A program made the translations under genes and the position numbers. The notes beneath the pieces are model-generated. The model was not told the DNA's origin. It did no database searches and was given only the letters and a program-made list of their open reading frames with translations. A stretch of DNA of 6,282 nucleotides, from NCBI GenBank assembly GCA_019313025.1, contig JAFDCA010000182.1, positions 1-6,282 on the forward strand, read 5' to 3'. This DNA comes from Deltaproteobacteria bacterium. GTDB lineage: Bacteria; Desulfobacterota; Desulfobacteria; Desulfobacterales; UBA11574. This document shows, one piece after another, positions 5,279 through 6,282 of the stretch (position 1 is its first letter; each line of letters opens with the position of its first letter).

Positions 5279-5342
5279 CCTTCTAAATGTTTAATAGTTT
5301 TAATGTATTAATTTCTTTAAATACACTCCCCTTTTTATTGAT

Positions 5343-5388
5343 TACTACCTGAATCTTGCTCAGACAATCTTGCAAGATTCAGGTAGTA
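5343..5388. repeat. Perfect 17-bp inverted repeat
   Basis: Arms 5343-5359 and 5372-5388 are exactly complementary (right arm GCAAGATTCAGGTAGTA) around a 12-base loop. It lies between the two small secreted genes, in the direction of transcription after the first and before the second. Neither side has a T tract, so it is not a standard intrinsic terminator. It may attenuate or stabilise a shared transcript, or be a mobile palindromic element. Confidence 0.7.
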
Positions 5389-5458
5389 GCACCCCATCAT
5401 CGGTAAAGAATTGCTCCATTCTTCGGGCATAGTTTGAGAATGTAACAGGAATATAGGA

Positions 5459-5905
5459 CTAATTCTGTGCCCCGGATTCCTCTCTATGCTGATATTGGTA
5501 TTGATGTTGATTCTGTTTCTTGGTTTTATGCTGCTGCTGATATTGATGTTGGGTTTGATTCTGTCTTTTATTTGTTTTCCACTGCCGGTATTGATGTTGA
5601 TTTTGTTGTGTTGCATTTGTTCCTTGACTACCCATTCTGTGAGATCCATTATTGCCGTAACCATCACCGGAGGCACTGCCAAAGCCGCCACCGGACCCAC
5701 CGCCCGATCCACCGCCTCTTGCAAGAACAGGCTGACGTTTAAAACACTCCGCCCATACGCAGGTTCCAGCCGCTTCATAATTTCGGAAAAAAGTTAACGC
5801 CTGATCCTCAACATCCGTTGGATCGGGTATGGAACCCCATGCCGGTGTCAAGAACAAGGTCATTGCCATGAATACGAAGATGAATTTAATGCTGTTTCTC
5901 CACAT
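5459..5905 (-). CDS. Secreted Gly-rich and Gln/Asn-repeat protein, function unknown
   Basis: With the start at MWRNSIKF the protein has 148 residues; the frame is open to 5944, giving 161 with the upstream ATG, and another ATG lies at 5926. I prefer 5905 because AAAGAG (5911-5916) sits five bases upstream and it gives a tidy signal peptide (hydrophobic FIFVFMAMTLFLT, cleavage near PAWG|S). The mature part begins with a short ordered segment (SIPDPTDVEDQALTFFRNYE) and AGTCVWAECFKRQ with two cysteines. A Gly/Ser-rich stretch (GGGSGGGSGGGFG) follows, then three imperfect 14-16 residue repeats built on NQHQY / TQHQY / NQHQY with basic residues (KTNKR, KTKK). This looks like a flexible, adhesive or aggregation-prone surface or matrix peptide; no family is recognised. 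Other frames across the repeat are also open because of its hexamer periodicity, but only this one has a signal peptide. Confidence 0.6.
   Translation of the reverse strand: MWRNSIKFIFVFMAMTLFLTPAWGSIPDPTDVEDQALTFFRNYEAAGTCVWAECFKRQPVLARGGGSGGGSGGGFGSASGDGYGNNGSHRMGSQGTNATQQNQHQYRQWKTNKRQNQTQHQYQQQHKTKKQNQHQYQYQHREESGAQN
5497..5625. repeat. Hexamer-periodic tandem repeat inside the coding region
   Basis: On the plus strand the DNA reads as roughly 6-bp units such as GATATT, GGTATT, GATGTT, GATTCT. ATTGATGTTG recurs at 5500, 5542 and 5590, so with 42- and 48-bp spacing, both multiples of six. It encodes the Gln/Asn-rich repeats on the minus strand. Such repeats are prone to length variation by slippage. 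Confidence 0.55.
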
Positions 5906-6282
5906 AATATCTCTTTTATAATTCATATTTTTTCGGAAAAACATTTATTTTGCTTTGAAAAACCAGATCCTTTGGGCCAGGATTCTTCACTTCGGCATTT
6001 AATAGTAAATAACGTATACGGTGTGTAAAGGTTACAGTGAATCGAAAAAATATTTTTGGCAGGACGATTGATATCCGGCAGTAAACAACCCTAAGTATTC
6101 GAAATCGAAAACATTCTAAATTGGAACGAAGACTCATTAAGCGTGGGGTAACACACGCGGTTTATGCTCAGAAGTGGTTTCAAAACCTCCCCTCAGGCCA
6201 AATTTTTGTGTTGGACCGAGGGGTTCAATACTCGAAATATTAAATATATTCCTGTGTTTTAATACCTCGGTACGCCTTGACT
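5906..6282. other. Region without a convincing gene
   Basis: About 377 bases upstream of the Gln/Asn-rich protein gene. It holds a promoter candidate and a few weak inverted repeats (for example GCGTG/CACGC at 6140-6157). I see no ORF with a ribosome site or credible protein features, and no RNA gene that I recognise. A gene could begin just beyond the right edge. Confidence 0.55.
6002..6029 (-). promoter_or_regulatory. Candidate promoter of the Gln/Asn-rich protein gene
   Basis: Minus strand -35 TTTACA (6029-6024), 16-base spacer, -10 TACTAT (6007-6002). The spacer contains the 8-bp palindrome CGTATACG (6013-6020), a possible operator. The leader would be about 90 nt. Confidence 0.35.

Noticed and set aside
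5335..5778. Minus-strand ORF of 147 codons overlapping the Gln/Asn-rich gene
   Set aside because: It lacks a signal peptide and ribosome site and owes its length to the hexamer-periodic DNA; it also reads through the 17-bp inverted repeat.
5467..5797. Plus-strand ORFs over the same repeat (Ile-Asp-Val-Asp type)
   Set aside because: They are antisense shadows of the low-complexity repeat with no start signals.
5916..6137. Minus-strand ORF of 73 codons
   Set aside because: No ribosome site, atypical composition, and it covers the promoter and leader of the downstream secreted-protein gene.
6180..6225. CCCCTC...GAGGGG pairing that suggested a riboswitch or structured RNA
   Set aside because: The stem has internal mismatches and no conserved riboswitch core that I recognise.

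Overview
The window looks like accessory chromosomal DNA from a Gram-negative anaerobe-type bacterium. My best guess is Desulfobacterota (formerly Deltaproteobacteria). This rests on a lipoprotein and a probable outer-membrane beta-barrel, which imply an outer membrane. It also rests on a DGC zinc-binding protein beside an ECF sigma factor with a C-terminal two-cysteine extension, a small secreted 'IDVAPNVLNL'-type beta-sandwich protein, and intergenic 7-bp purine-rich repeats that I associate with that group. The taxonomic guess is from memory of family distribution and not from any marker gene. Base composition by eye is moderate to AT-rich, with very AT-rich promoter regions. There is no rRNA, tRNA, CRISPR array or intact transposon.

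Left part (60-1722, minus strand): three genes in one orientation, read right to left. They are an ECF sigma factor with a short cysteine-bearing tail, a small SHOCT-domain membrane protein with an extraordinarily long Shine-Dalgarno match, and a cysteine-rich DGC-family protein ending in Gly-Cys-Cys-Gly. Gaps are 147 and 112 bp, so they may be one transcript. No anti-sigma factor is visible. The cysteines at both ends of the cluster suggest a thiol- or metal-responsive unit (inference).

The 450-bp gap at 1723-2172 is the divergent control region between the sigma factor and the next gene. It holds a minus-strand promoter candidate, a 16-bp perfect dyad in the sigma leader, a REP-like imperfect inverted repeat, two degenerate 30-bp direct repeats, an 11-bp AT tandem repeat, a good plus-strand promoter and a dyad in its leader.

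Middle part (2173-4498, plus strand): a 427-residue exported protein of unrecognised family, probably an outer-membrane beta-barrel, then an M48-family zinc metalloprotease lipoprotein with its own promoter candidate. That promoter's -35 box lies inside a perfect 7-3-7 palindrome. M48 lipoproteins of this size (LoiP/YcaL type) act in outer-membrane protein quality control, so the pairing with a barrel protein is suggestive but unproven.

The 374-bp gap at 4499-4872 contains a palindrome, a run of degenerate heptamers and a strong 13-bp hairpin that could terminate converging transcription from both sides.

Right part (4873-5905, minus strand): two small secreted proteins of unknown function. 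One is predicted to be all-beta and starts with GTG. The other is Gly-rich followed by Gln/Asn-rich repeats. A perfect 17-bp inverted repeat separates them. The last ~340 bp has only a promoter candidate and no convincing gene.
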